Below the pieces are notes generated by a model. That model ran no database searches and had not been told where the DNA came from. It saw nothing but the letters and a program-made list of their open reading frames with translations. From NCBI RefSeq assembly GCF_003932735.1, contig NZ_CP033611.1:834156-898155 (forward strand): DNA of 64,000 bases. Reading direction: 5' to 3'. The stretch comes from Rickettsiales endosymbiont of Stachyamoeba lipophora (lineage in GTDB: Bacteria > Pseudomonadota > Alphaproteobacteria > Rickettsiales > 33-17). Numbering within the stretch: position 1 is the stretch's first letter; each line of letters begins with the position of its first letter. The translations under genes were made by a program, and so were the position numbers. Below, piece after piece: positions 28,701-37,440 of the stretch.

Positions 28701-31210
28701 TTATGGGCACCTGCCATTTTAGATAATTGAAAAAAAACTGCTTTGCATGCATCATAAAAAGCTGTAAATTTTTGTAATATTGAAGAATCATCAATTAAAT
28801 ATTTGCTACCATCATGCCTGGTTCCTTCTGCAATTTTATGAGTTGCAGCATGGCGCTTGTGTAAAGTATAGCCGCTTATTAATGCTTCTATGGCGCTATA
28901 TTGGTCGCCTGCTCCATTATCTTGCTTGGTAATGATTTGAGCATTATGCTCACCGAATAGCCAATTTAGAGGTGCATTTCCTAATTCTTTCGCTTGAGTA
29001 AAATCAAAGAAAGTTCTTCCGCCAAATCCAGCATTACCAATATAAAAAGCGGCCGGTAATAAATTATTAAATGCATAGTTTGTGGGGTTTGCATCATTAG
29101 GTTGGTTGCTAACTTTTAAGCCGCCAGCTAATGCTAACGTAAGCTGTTTTTTTAAGATTTCTGCTAAATCTTTTCTATAGGAGTTATATTTTGCTTGTAA
29201 TTCACCTGGGTTTATATCTGGCTTAATGCTTTTGGCTTCTTCTAAAAGCTTGCCTGGTAGGTCTTCATGAAGGTCAAGACATCTAATAGTTTCAGCCATC
29301 TGAGCGCAGGTATGAACAACAGTTTCAGTAAAGCTTCGTTGTTCTGCATTTTCTGTAAGTTTCTTAGTGCGCTCATCTTTATCAAGATTTGGGTTTACTA
29401 TTTCAGTAAGAAAATCTTCCTGGATGACTGATAAAGCATTAGGTTGATTTTCTTTACTTAATTGAATTTGTATTGTTCCAGGGTTTTCACCTAATATCAG
29501 TGTTTCCTTTGTAGTCGTAGGATAATAAGCAAGGTCAATAGTTTCCTTTTCATAATTATAAGGGCTTCTGGCTTCAGTTATAAAATTTGGTAGATATTCT
29601 TTAATGTCTTGATCATAATTAATAATGACTCGCCCTGGCAGGAATTCTGTTGAGGTTTTAGAAGCTTCAATGTCATATTCATAGTAAATATTGCCGCAAT
29701 CTTTTTTGTAAATATCGCCGTTACCTTGTTCTTCCGGAGACCAAATAGGAGTAAATAAAATATATTTATTATCAATCATGCCGTATTTGCTTCCTTCACT
29801 ATGAGCGACCACTGAGCGAGGATCAGCCGCTACTCCGCCTTTGGTAATTGTTCCTGGCAGAAAGGCGGCAAAGTTTTCTTGATTGAAAAGGCTGCAATAA
29901 AAAATAACTTCTTCATTTTTAATCTCTTTAATGTTTAGCGCTTTTTGAAGACATGTAATAATCTGATCTCTAGAATAATCTAGGTCTGGCTTAGCAACTT
30001 GATATTCATAAAGTTTTGTAGGCTGGCCATCTTCCGTTGGAGAAATAGATAATATAGAGAGAGTATACATATCTCGCTTAAATTGCTTAAGTGTTCTGTC
30101 CTCGTGGACAGAGATAACTTTATCTATAACCTCTTTTGTATTGTTGATAATATATTGTTGAAAATGATTGCAACGTTGATCGCTCAAAAGTTTTTGAAAC
30201 GGCTCTTTTTTAATGTGATCATTAAATCTTGCAAGATCTTGAATATGGTGATTTGAAATAAAAGCTAAAATGTCTTGAGCGGCAGTACTAATATGATCCT
30301 GCTGTCCGCTAAGTTTGTTTTTTAAGTTTTCTAAATTGTTAATAGCATTATCATTATTGGTAATTAATGTTAGTAAGTCTGGAAATAATAAAGGTTGGCG
30401 AGTCAAATGCTCTTTAAGCTGTTCTAAGGAGGTAAACTTATTTTCTAGAAGAAATTTTAAAATGTTGGGTTTCTGTTGGGCAATAGCTAGCCAATCTCTT
30501 AAGGCACTTAGGGTCTTAATGTTATTTTGAGCTATATAATCAATCAATATTGCTTGCAATGTTACTTGGTCGGCCTGCTGATAAACTAAATTCTGGTAAC
30601 CTAAATTATTGAAGATGTCTTGAAAGATCTCAGGTTGATTGTCAAATTGCTTACAATTTAAAACAACGTAAAGCAGGGAGTAAAGGCTAATTTGAGAACA
30701 GCTATCTGTGGCGTTAAATAGATGATAGTTCTTTAAATAATGTCCTAGTAAGCTATCTTGTGGTGACTCCAGAACGTTATTGGATTTGATAAGATGTTGA
30801 GTAGTTATCAGTTGATCTAGGGTAGATATAATATGCCGTTGAAGTGATGCTTGATTAGTTTTAAATGTTTTTACCAGCTCTTTAGTTTGCAAATAACGAA
30901 ATTTTACGTCTGCATGGGCTATATGGCTAAGCGCTAGGTTGCTAAAAAGCTTACCTGAAGTAGCGTTTATAATATCTTCGGTAGTAAAAGTTTTACTTGC
31001 AACGATTTTCCCTTTTAAAGAATATGGAATTTCCTTTATAACAGTCTCATTAGAGGCATTTGTAGCTGCTTGTGTTGCTTCGCCACTTGCACTACCTGTG
31101 TTATTACGAGATGGAGGAGAGAGGGGTGAAGAGGCTATATTGCCTTTTCTGCCTGAAGCTAAATCATGTGCTGATGAGCTAGCTGATGCTTCTGTCATAT
31201 TAATACCCAT
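25745..31210 (-). CDS. Giant coiled-coil repeat protein with C-terminal membrane anchor
   Basis: 1,821 residues, function unknown. A Ser/Ala-rich N-terminal 40 residues are followed by a region of about 1,050 residues (to about 1,150) that looks globular and matches no family I know (landmarks FGGRTFFDFTQAKELG near 730 and YGHMAVIAKP near 880). A long coiled coil (about 1,150-1,735) includes near-identical 65- and 42-residue modules. A single transmembrane helix follows at about 1,745-1,763 (GLLTLGIVALIFIG), then a tail of about 55 residues ending in KR. There is no Sec signal peptide, and a second in-frame ATG lies at 31198. The layout suits a type IV-secreted, host-membrane-inserting effector or a large structural protein, but that is inference. 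Confidence 0.85.
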   Translation of the reverse strand: MGINMTEASASSSAHDLASGRKGNIASSPLSPPSRNNTGSASGEATQAATNASNETVIKEIPYSLKGKIVASKTFTTEDIINATSGKLFSNLALSHIAHADVKFRYLQTKELVKTFKTNQASLQRHIISTLDQLITTQHLIKSNNVLESPQDSLLGHYLKNYHLFNATDSCSQISLYSLLYVVLNCKQFDNQPEIFQDIFNNLGYQNLVYQQADQVTLQAILIDYIAQNNIKTLSALRDWLAIAQQKPNILKFLLENKFTSLEQLKEHLTRQPLLFPDLLTLITNNDNAINNLENLKNKLSGQQDHISTAAQDILAFISNHHIQDLARFNDHIKKEPFQKLLSDQRCNHFQQYIINNTKEVIDKVISVHEDRTLKQFKRDMYTLSILSISPTEDGQPTKLYEYQVAKPDLDYSRDQIITCLQKALNIKEIKNEEVIFYCSLFNQENFAAFLPGTITKGGVAADPRSVVAHSEGSKYGMIDNKYILFTPIWSPEEQGNGDIYKKDCGNIYYEYDIEASKTSTEFLPGRVIINYDQDIKEYLPNFITEARSPYNYEKETIDLAYYPTTTKETLILGENPGTIQIQLSKENQPNALSVIQEDFLTEIVNPNLDKDERTKKLTENAEQRSFTETVVHTCAQMAETIRCLDLHEDLPGKLLEEAKSIKPDINPGELQAKYNSYRKDLAEILKKQLTLALAGGLKVSNQPNDANPTNYAFNNLLPAAFYIGNAGFGGRTFFDFTQAKELGNAPLNWLFGEHNAQIITKQDNGAGDQYSAIEALISGYTLHKRHAATHKIAEGTRHDGSKYLIDDSSILQKFTAFYDACKAVFFQLSKMAGAHNYLNDPHNQYYGLGIPFQSNPHQNGFDIHGNKILPNGSYGHMAVIAKPANAEQTEGCAVAFGTELIAPHINRIGDQEIPYYEHSNFGSPDLISAIGGGVSRDNLANKLQEEGIAPAKNPIFYHKSRGAAADIDTETFENLQNLHNILHNKTIDGKNGYPIEFLMCLPPFKSPKHLSENLNNLYQAWKTIPVEFSLRAKCEIVAKLAVTFVQTTKFQEDLGPITHFNAEAITTLITTGKYAVEPNAVQNIEPAKKLDGSAYGKSFVPLSGVTQQDDYFDDKLPQLKELAKHFAILLNDTREQIKKINITSYTQLTQRKLQIIIEQAKDFIKESTDMLVEREAKLADLHSEDHEGMRQYNELQDLKRILEQHFGVINKAIFELQQTVNDNLTKLLTARDEAATQAQQTLDEKQATIDRLQGDLATLQQTADNIKQEHLEQLHIAQKARDEAVKVTKISTERITDLERQLNARPTQQALNTAAEAARESTDRITDLERQLNARPTQQALDTAAEAARESADRIGALTTERDTLRNDLHRATQTQQQNAQSLDDAAEAARQAQQNIADLQQQLNARPTQQAVNDARAQGARQAQQQNAQALQQALITERATHAAALRAARDEVARESADRIADLQQQLNARPTQQAVNDARAQGARQAQQQNAQALQQALITERATHAAALRAARDEVARESADRIADLQQQLNARPTQQALITERATHAAALRAARDEVARESADRIADLQQQLNARPTQQAVDDARAQDARQAQQQNAQALQQALITERATHAAALRAARDEVARESADRIGALTTERNTLRADLDRATQAQQNIADLQQQLNARPTQQALITERATHTAALRAARDEVARESADRIADLQQQLNARPTQQAVDAARDEGIRQAANQLNKAQTDKAWWQKVGLLTLGIVALIFIGPRAYDLISKSGIFQSFAKDIITPCANTAYKLVAGIAPKSASSWVSNLGNTITKASASTLFKR
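26040..27330 (-). repeat. Tandem coding repeats, 195-bp and 126-bp modules
   Basis: Array within the giant gene. The long module (65 codons) runs from ADLQQQLNARPTQQ through ARQAQQQNAQALQQ and LITERATHAAALRAARDE to VARESADRI. The short module (42 codons) lacks the 23-codon middle. Units are nearly identical at the DNA level, and shorter degenerate versions flank the array. Borders are approximate. Confidence 0.9.
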
Positions 31211-31253
31211 TGTTGTTATTTACTATTATTTAATAATAATAACGTTAAAGATT

Positions 31254-31284
31254 AATGTAAAGTTAATTTTATTATTTTTGTCAA
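31254..31284 (-). promoter_or_regulatory. Possible promoter of giant gene
   Basis: Perfect TTGACA (minus strand, 31284-31279) and TACATT (31259-31254), spaced 19 bases, with the ATG 44 bases further on. Confidence 0.45.
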
Positions 31285-31315
31285 TAAAAAATTGAATAAA
31301 GAGTATTAAAGTATA

Positions 31316-32026
31316 TTATAGGTTGGATAAAAACTCGCTTGCTTGAGCTAAATTTTCAGGTGTTCCGATATGTAGCCAATAATTAATATTTATTAATGCT
31401 TTGGTAGTAAAGTCGTTACTAAAGTAAATTTCTAATAAAGAAAAAAAATCTTGATTAAAGTGAAGCAAAGCGGCTGGAGAGAGTATTTGAATACCAGTAA
31501 AAACATAGCGCTTACTTTGCTTAGTCACTTGGTTTTGATCGGTAATGTCTAAATCGCCCATACCATTATAGCCAATCGTTTTATTCAGAGGATTGGCTAG
31601 CATTAAGCAATCTATAAGCGTGTTTTTATTCCAAAAGTCATTTAAAGCTTCTAGAGTATTATTTTGATCATCAAGCCAAATGATATCACCATTAATAGCA
31701 AAAAATGGTGCGTTATCCAAATATTTTAATGCATTTTTGCATCCACCGCCGCTATCCATAAGTATGGGTTCATAAATAACAATAAAATTAATATAAGGAT
31801 ATTGAGATTTTATTTGTGTAATAAATTCTTGGATTTGTTCAGCTAAATAATGAGAGTTGATAACAATCTTGCTAACCCCAAAGCTTGCGAGACGCTCAAT
31901 AGTATAAGCAAGAATAGCTTTATCATTTACTTTAATTAGAGGTTTAGGAGTGGTAATGGTTAATGGGCGCATCCTGCTCCCAAGCCCTGCGGCTAGGATG
32001 AAGGCTTGGTTAATTTTATTGCTCAT
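31316..32026 (-). CDS. Sugar-1-phosphate nucleotidyltransferase, MurU-like
   Basis: 236-residue nucleotidyltransferase with FILAAGLGSRMRPLTITTPKPLIKV at residues 9-33, the nucleotide-binding signature. The size and the GDGGC-like GGGCKNALKYLD segment match the MurU/mannose-1-phosphate guanylyltransferase group that works in cell-wall recycling (UDP-MurNAc) or nucleotide-sugar supply. Substrate cannot be assigned. Its start overlaps holC by 11 bases, so both are translated as one unit. Confidence 0.85.
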   Translation of the reverse strand: MSNKINQAFILAAGLGSRMRPLTITTPKPLIKVNDKAILAYTIERLASFGVSKIVINSHYLAEQIQEFITQIKSQYPYINFIVIYEPILMDSGGGCKNALKYLDNAPFFAINGDIIWLDDQNNTLEALNDFWNKNTLIDCLMLANPLNKTIGYNGMGDLDITDQNQVTKQSKRYVFTGIQILSPAALLHFNQDFFSLLEIYFSNDFTTKALININYWLHIGTPENLAQASEFLSNL

Positions 32027-32477
32027 TTTTTATCCAATTTCCTTGGGAATCTTGTTTAAAATAAGTTGGCTTAAAACAATTTTGCCCTGAATAATATTTC
32101 CAGCGGTTACGAGCTTTGATTAATTCTTCTTCATTGTTGCTATCAAACATTAATAAGATTTTTTTAAATTCAGGAATCACAACTTCATGCTCGCTTAAAT
32201 TTAATAGAATATCTGCATGATTTAAATTGTTATGTTGATCTAAACTTAGAATTATAGGCTGCTCTAAGGGAAAAGGATCGCTATCTAGTGCGTGTGGTAA
32301 AAAGCTAATTCTTCCTAAGCTCCATAAGGATTGATCAAGCATTGACATTTGGTTTTCGTTTAAACATAAAATTTTTACCTTATGACCTAAGCTTATAATC
32401 TTATCTAAAAGCTTCATCAGAGCTCGATCTAAAGTGGTAGCAGTTAAATGATAAAAGTTAACTTCAATGTTAGACAT
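32016..32477 (-). CDS. holC: DNA polymerase III chi subunit
   Basis: Clamp-loader accessory subunit binding SSB, 153 residues (usual length near 150). Family features are the N-terminal VNFYHLT, then LLDKIISLGHKVKILC and FLPHALDSD, with a hydrophobic strand LLNLSEHEV. HolC is divergent, but its place just after pepA is a conserved proteobacterial arrangement (pepA-holC). A hairpin between the two genes suggests partly separate expression. Confidence 0.87.
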   Translation of the reverse strand: MSNIEVNFYHLTATTLDRALMKLLDKIISLGHKVKILCLNENQMSMLDQSLWSLGRISFLPHALDSDPFPLEQPIILSLDQHNNLNHADILLNLSEHEVVIPEFKKILLMFDSNNEEELIKARNRWKYYSGQNCFKPTYFKQDSQGNWIKNEQ

Positions 32478-32544
32478 ATGTAATTAAATAATTAAATGAT
32501 TTTAAAAGCTGGATATATATCCAATGAACCTCAAGAGTTAATTA

Positions 32545-32599
32545 GAAAAATGCTGGGCGAGCAACCCACAATATATAAAAAATATCTGAGTTGCCCAGC
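32545..32599 (-). terminator. Hairpin between pepA and holC
   Basis: GCTGGGC (32552-32558) pairs with GCCCAGC (32593-32599) across a 34-base loop. Read on the minus strand it is followed by ATTTTTC, giving a possible weak terminator after pepA. Confidence 0.4.
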
Positions 32600-32648
32600 T
32601 TTAATAAATTTGATTAGCCCCAATTCTTGAAGGCTAAAGAATATATTA

Positions 32649-34142
32649 TTAATTTTCGTAAAAATCACTTACTAATTGGTTAAGTAATCTAACTCCAAAG
32701 CCCACAGCTCCTTTAAAAGTTAAATCTTGTTCCTTACTAGCCCACGCTACTCCTGCTATATCAAGATGGGCCCATGGCGTTTTATTTACAAACCTTGCTA
32801 AAAACTGAGCTGCAGTAATGCTGCCTCCTCCTTTGCTATTACTAATATTTTGCATATCAGCAACAGATGAGTCGATCATACGATCATATTCTTCACCTAA
32901 AGGTAAGCGCCATAACTTTTCGCCAGTTTTTTCTCCACTTTTAAGTAAATTATTAGATAGTTCATCGTTATTGCTAAATAGTCCGGCATAAATATTACTG
33001 AAAGTTACGCTGATAGCACCTGTTAGGGTGGCAAGATCTACCATGGCTTTTGGTTTAAATCTGTCTTGAGTGTACCATAACACATCAGCAAGCACTAATC
33101 TCCCTTCAGCATCTGTGTTTAATACTTCGATAGTTTGGCCAGACATAGATACCACCACATCACTTGGGCGTTGAGCATTTCCATCAGGCATGTTCTCAAC
33201 CATACCAATAACACCAACAGCATTTACCTTAGCTTTACGCGAGGCAAGCTGATGAATGGTGCCTACTACTGCTGCAGAACCTGCCATATCGTACTTCATG
33301 TCTTCCATACCGGCTGCAGGTTTTAAGGATATACCTCCTGTATCAAAAGTTACCCCTTTGCCTACAAAAGCTATAGGTCTATCTCCTTTATTACCGCCTT
33401 TATAATACATTATAATCATTCGTGGAGTTTTGGCACTACCTTGAGCGACGCCTAATAAAGCATTCATACCTAAAATTTGCATTTTTTCTTCATCCAAAAC
33501 TTCTACCTCTACTCCAAGTTTACGAAGCTCTTTGCAATGTAGAGCCATGGTTTCAGGATAAAGTATATTAGGTGGTTCAGAAATTAAATCACGCGCCAGA
33601 TGTACTGATTCGGCTAGAGTTTGTTTAAGCTTCCATTCTTTAGTAGTATCTTTGGCATTGTCTAAAATGAAGCTAACTTCCGTTAATACTTTTTTGCTTA
33701 TATCATCATCTTTTTTGGTAAAGCTAGATTTATATTTATTAAATTGATAATCTTTAAGTTTGAAACCTAATCCTAACTGGCAGGCAATTTCAGTGTCATT
33801 AACATTTTTAACATCTAGGCTGGCGATATGAATGGCTACTTTGGCGATACGATTTGCTTTAAGCCATGAGTAACATTTACCGCCTATCGATACCAGACTC
33901 TCTGGATTTAAATCCTCTTTTTTACCTACTCCAAAAAAGGCAAATATTTCATTGCCAACAGTGATAATTTGTCCTTCCCCTTTTTTACCACTAAAATTTA
34001 GTTGCTTAAGCAAAGGTAGAAAGCTAGTTTTGTGCTCTTTTTCAAGATGCTTGATAAAAAAGCTATGGTGTAATTTATCGTCTAAAGCAACTAGGTTAGC
34101 AAATTCGCTACTAGATACTTGTGCTTCAAATTCAATTTGCAT
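32649..34142 (-). CDS. pepA: Leucyl aminopeptidase (cytosol aminopeptidase)
   Basis: M17 family dimetal aminopeptidase, 497 residues, hexameric in relatives. The metal and catalytic signatures are complete: GKGVTFDTGGISLKPAAGME (about 261-280), MKYDMAGSAAVVG, and the diagnostic NTDAEGRL (about 341-348). It cleaves N-terminal residues from peptides and in E. coli also binds DNA. It starts at ATG 34142 and precedes holC on the same strand. Confidence 0.97.
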   Translation of the reverse strand: MQIEFEAQVSSSEFANLVALDDKLHHSFFIKHLEKEHKTSFLPLLKQLNFSGKKGEGQIITVGNEIFAFFGVGKKEDLNPESLVSIGGKCYSWLKANRIAKVAIHIASLDVKNVNDTEIACQLGLGFKLKDYQFNKYKSSFTKKDDDISKKVLTEVSFILDNAKDTTKEWKLKQTLAESVHLARDLISEPPNILYPETMALHCKELRKLGVEVEVLDEEKMQILGMNALLGVAQGSAKTPRMIIMYYKGGNKGDRPIAFVGKGVTFDTGGISLKPAAGMEDMKYDMAGSAAVVGTIHQLASRKAKVNAVGVIGMVENMPDGNAQRPSDVVVSMSGQTIEVLNTDAEGRLVLADVLWYTQDRFKPKAMVDLATLTGAISVTFSNIYAGLFSNNDELSNNLLKSGEKTGEKLWRLPLGEEYDRMIDSSVADMQNISNSKGGGSITAAQFLARFVNKTPWAHLDIAGVAWASKEQDLTFKGAVGFGVRLLNQLVSDFYEN

Positions 34143-34298
34143 GGCGATCTCTTATGTTTAAATCTCTAAAAATAAATTATATGCCAGGAGTGGTATTTTA
34201 CAAGCTTTGTCGTTGTTGCTTGCTCAATCAAAATTTTTGAATGTTGCAAAATTAAACCACTAAAATTTTTTTATTAAAAATTAGTCATTTAAACAAAT

Positions 34299-36071
34299 TT
34301 AACCCGGTAAAAATCCTCCTGATTGCATTTGCCATAATTTGTAATAATGTCCTTTGATCTTAATTAATTCTTCATGAGTACCATCTTCAATTATATCGCC
34401 ATTATGAAAAACTAAAATTCTATCCATGCTGAGTAAAGTAGATAGTCTATGTGCTATTACCAGCAAAGTTTTATGATTGGCTAAATCAATTAAATTTTGC
34501 TGAATCGCTTGCTCAGTAACAGAATCTAAAGCACTAGTAGCTTCATCAAATATCATAATTTTTGTATTTTTGATAATTGCTCGTGCGATTGCAATTCTTT
34601 GTCTTTGGCCGCCTGATAATTTAGAGCCCCGTTCTCCAGCTAAAGTATGATATTTAGCAGGAAGCCCTTCAATAAATTGTTGGGCTTTGGCATTGTCTGC
34701 AGCTTGTATTATTTCTTCGAGGCTAGCTTCTAGCTTACCATAGGCAATATTTTCTTTAATACTTCTATGATACAGGTTGGGATCTTGAGGTATATAAGAG
34801 ATATTTTCTCGTAATGATTCTTGGCTAACTTTTTTGATGTCCTGGCCGTCGATTAAAATTTGACCACTAGAGATTTCAAATAACCTTAAAATTAAATTAA
34901 TAAATGTAGTTTTGCCTGATCCAGAAAATCCTACTAAACCAACTTTACTTCCTCCTTCAATCAGGATATTCCTCTTTTCAAATAGATTTTTATTATGTTT
35001 GTAGGAAAACGTGACATTTTTAAATTCTATCCTACCTAGGTTAACTGTTAATGTTTTCGCTGCTAAATCATCAGTAATCTGATGTGGCTGATTTAAGATG
35101 GCAAGTGATTCTTTACAATTGCCTATCCAGCCTTGAATTATTACTAAATAACGACTGCAATGCCAGATAAGCCCTACTATATACAAAGAACCATTAATTA
35201 AAATTACATCACCAATTTCAATATAGCCTTTTTGCCAGGCCACAATGCTTCCTAGCACGGTCAATATAATATAGATAGTAGTGTTAATTCCTAAAATTAA
35301 ACTTAAGATGGCACCATAAATGGTAGCTTTAAGGTGAGCTTGAACTTCTTGATGTTGATTGTTTTTATAATAAAGGGCTTCATGTCTTTCCCTTGCAAAA
35401 ATACGCATCATATTAATATTACTTAAAATATCTATAAGCTTGCCATTAAGCTTGTTTAATTCAATAGCATGATTTTGAGATAATTCTTGAGTTTTGGCTG
35501 AAAAAAGATAGGTAATGATAAGATGAATAACAAGCCAAACAGCTAAAAATAAACTAAACCATGGACTGCTAAAAAACAGCATAATCATGCTGATTATTAC
35601 CATTAAGAAAATAGGAATAATCATGCTAAGAATATTCTCTATAATCAATTTAGTTTTTTCTGCTAACTGATTAATCTTATTGGCAACATTACCAGAATAA
35701 TTATCTAAATAATACTGATGGGAATGATATATAGTGTATTCAAACATAAATTGCCTAATTTCAGCGCACATTTTAGGATAGGTTCTACTGGAGATAAACT
35801 CATATGTTCTATATGAAGATTCGATAAATAAATAGATAACAAGCGTGCTTAAAAAGAAATTTTTATTGTCAGTAAATAGACTTTCTTTATCATGAGTATT
35901 AATGATGATTTCGGTGAGTAACTTAGTAAAATAGGGCAGCAGCGACTCATGTAATGCCCATGCAAGTGAAGTTAAAAACAGTAGACAAGAAGTAAGCTTT
36001 CTTTTGGCAAGACAAAAGAAAATAAATCTGATAACAGATACAGGCCTATTATTTAAAAATTTTGGTAACAT
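34299..36071 (-). CDS. ABC exporter, ABCB/MsbA-like half-transporter
   Basis: 590-residue fused permease-ATPase. The N-terminal transmembrane domain has about six helices (residues 20-320). The ATPase domain has Walker A GFSGSGKTT near 384, Q-loop YIPQDPNLY, signature LSGGQRQRIAIARAI near 490, Walker B IMIFDEATSALD and a switch His in VIAHRLS. It would act as a homodimer exporting lipid, peptide or metal-thiol compounds; the substrate is not deducible. The start codon shares the CATG at 36069-36072 with the divergent aroE start, so there is no intergenic space. Confidence 0.92.
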   Translation of the reverse strand: MLPKFLNNRPVSVIRFIFFCLAKRKLTSCLLFLTSLAWALHESLLPYFTKLLTEIIINTHDKESLFTDNKNFFLSTLVIYLFIESSYRTYEFISSRTYPKMCAEIRQFMFEYTIYHSHQYYLDNYSGNVANKINQLAEKTKLIIENILSMIIPIFLMVIISMIMLFFSSPWFSLFLAVWLVIHLIITYLFSAKTQELSQNHAIELNKLNGKLIDILSNINMMRIFARERHEALYYKNNQHQEVQAHLKATIYGAILSLILGINTTIYIILTVLGSIVAWQKGYIEIGDVILINGSLYIVGLIWHCSRYLVIIQGWIGNCKESLAILNQPHQITDDLAAKTLTVNLGRIEFKNVTFSYKHNKNLFEKRNILIEGGSKVGLVGFSGSGKTTFINLILRLFEISSGQILIDGQDIKKVSQESLRENISYIPQDPNLYHRSIKENIAYGKLEASLEEIIQAADNAKAQQFIEGLPAKYHTLAGERGSKLSGGQRQRIAIARAIIKNTKIMIFDEATSALDSVTEQAIQQNLIDLANHKTLLVIAHRLSTLLSMDRILVFHNGDIIEDGTHEELIKIKGHYYKLWQMQSGGFLPG

Positions 36072-36900
36072 GAATAAAAACTTTGCAATTATAGGTTATC
36101 CGTTAGATTATACTCTTTCCCCTCTAATTCATAATTATTGGTTTGAATTATATAACCTTCCTTATAATTATCTTAAATTACCCCTTATCTCTAATCAACC
36201 AATTGCTGAGTTAAAAAGAACTATTAATTCTCACTTGCTTGGGGGTTTTAATATTACTGTTCCCTTTAAGCAAAGTTTTATCAATGATGTTCAGCTTGCT
36301 ACATCTAGCTTAAATAAAATAGGGGCAATTAATACCGTAAAAATTAATCAGTATAGTAACTTACTAGGATATAATACTGATTATCTAGGGTTTATGCAAA
36401 ACTTAAAACTTAAAAAGTTTAATGTTAAAGGTAAAGCAGCCCTGATTATAGGAGCAGGTGGAGTTGCTAGAGCAATAATCCAAGCATTGCTAGATTTAGA
36501 AATCAGTGAAATTTATATTGCAAACCGTAGTTTAACCAGGGTATCAGAATTGCAACAAACCTTCCCCCAAGTAAATCTATATCACCAAGGACTTAATCTA
36601 GAACAAATTGCACTAGTTATTAATGCCACCTCATTAGTAACGTTGGCAGACTATCCTATCCATATTAATTTTTCAGAATTAAGCAAAGATTCGTTAATTT
36701 ATGATGTGGTTTATAAGCCATATACAACTGAATTAATTCAGAAAGCTCAGGAATATTCATTAAATTATATTGAAGGAATTGAGTTGTTACTTGCTCAAGC
36801 TCAACACTCTTTTGAGATCTGGTTTGATATTTTTCCTACCATCACCAATGAACTTTTATCAAAAATTGGCAAATTTTCTGTACACCCAAAAAGTCAATAA
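36070..36900 (+). CDS. aroE: Shikimate dehydrogenase
   Basis: NADPH-dependent reduction of 3-dehydroshikimate, 276 residues from the ATG at 36070. This start is chosen over an in-frame one at 36004 because MNKNFAIIGYPLDYTLSPLIHN is the family's standard N-terminus, with the shikimate-binding SLSP-like TLSP, and the extra 22 residues would lie inside the divergent ABC gene. GGFNITVPFKQ, Rossmann loop GAGGVARAI near 129 and VINATS are present. Its presence means a shikimate step is kept, unusual for strongly reduced Rickettsiales. Confidence 0.92.
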   Translation: MNKNFAIIGYPLDYTLSPLIHNYWFELYNLPYNYLKLPLISNQPIAELKRTINSHLLGGFNITVPFKQSFINDVQLATSSLNKIGAINTVKINQYSNLLGYNTDYLGFMQNLKLKKFNVKGKAALIIGAGGVARAIIQALLDLEISEIYIANRSLTRVSELQQTFPQVNLYHQGLNLEQIALVINATSLVTLADYPIHINFSELSKDSLIYDVVYKPYTTELIQKAQEYSLNYIEGIELLLAQAQHSFEIWFDIFPTITNELLSKIGKFSVHPKSQ

Positions 36901-37031
36901 ATTTATTTATTAATTCTTTAAACCTTTTGAGTCATAGGTTATTGATTTAACTGTATTAAAATGTTTAAATATTAATTGCCGGGTAGGCCGGTCTATTAAT
37001 TAAATGAACAATTACTTAAGGAGAAATCAAT

Positions 37032-37373
37032 ATGTCCGATTCAGATTTAGACGTTAGAGTAGATAAAGTGGTTCAACATCTTGGTAATATTCCAGCTGAT
37101 CTTAAATTACCATTTTTAAAACATCTTAAAAAACTCATTACTAAGGTAGCAGATAAAGGTGCTGAAGGATTTGATAAATTAACAGATATATTAAATGTTC
37201 ACCTTAGTAAAACTATGCCTGAAATGAAATTTATAATAGACCAGGCAGAAAAAGTTATTGATAGTGCTGTAATGACTGGTATCAAAAAGGGAGGAGAAAC
37301 AGCAGTTAGCATACTTGATAAAATAGATCATACTGATGAACATCATACTGAAATCACACAAGATCATGCTTAA
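37032..37373 (+). CDS. Small hypothetical helical protein
   Basis: Unrecognised 113-residue protein with an AAGGAG ribosome-binding site ten bases before the ATG. Likely two or three amphipathic helices (residues 20-95), an acidic N-terminus (MSDSDLDVRVD) and a His-rich acidic tail (HTDEHHTEITQDHA). No signal or transmembrane segment is seen. It forms its own unit, with a double hairpin directly after the stop. Cytosolic role unknown. Confidence 0.7.
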   Translation: MSDSDLDVRVDKVVQHLGNIPADLKLPFLKHLKKLITKVADKGAEGFDKLTDILNVHLSKTMPEMKFIIDQAEKVIDSAVMTGIKKGGETAVSILDKIDHTDEHHTEITQDHA

Positions 37374-37381
37374 CTATAAAG

Positions 37382-37440
37382 TTGAGTAAACCTTACTCAA
37401 GGTAAGTAGAGTGGTTTGGATGACGCTACTTACCTTTAGT
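37382..37440. terminator. Double hairpin, bidirectional terminator
   Basis: First hairpin TTGAGTAA / TTACTCAA (37382-37400, 3-base loop). The second, AAGGTAAGTAG / CTACTTACCTT (37399-37436), is a perfect 11-bp stem followed by TTTAGTTTT. It lies between the plus-strand 113-aa gene and the convergent slt end. Confidence 0.75.

Noticed and set aside
36004-36069. 22-residue N-terminal extension of AroE
   Set aside because: The AroE family starts at the residue encoded at 36070, and the extension lies within the divergent ABC transporter gene.
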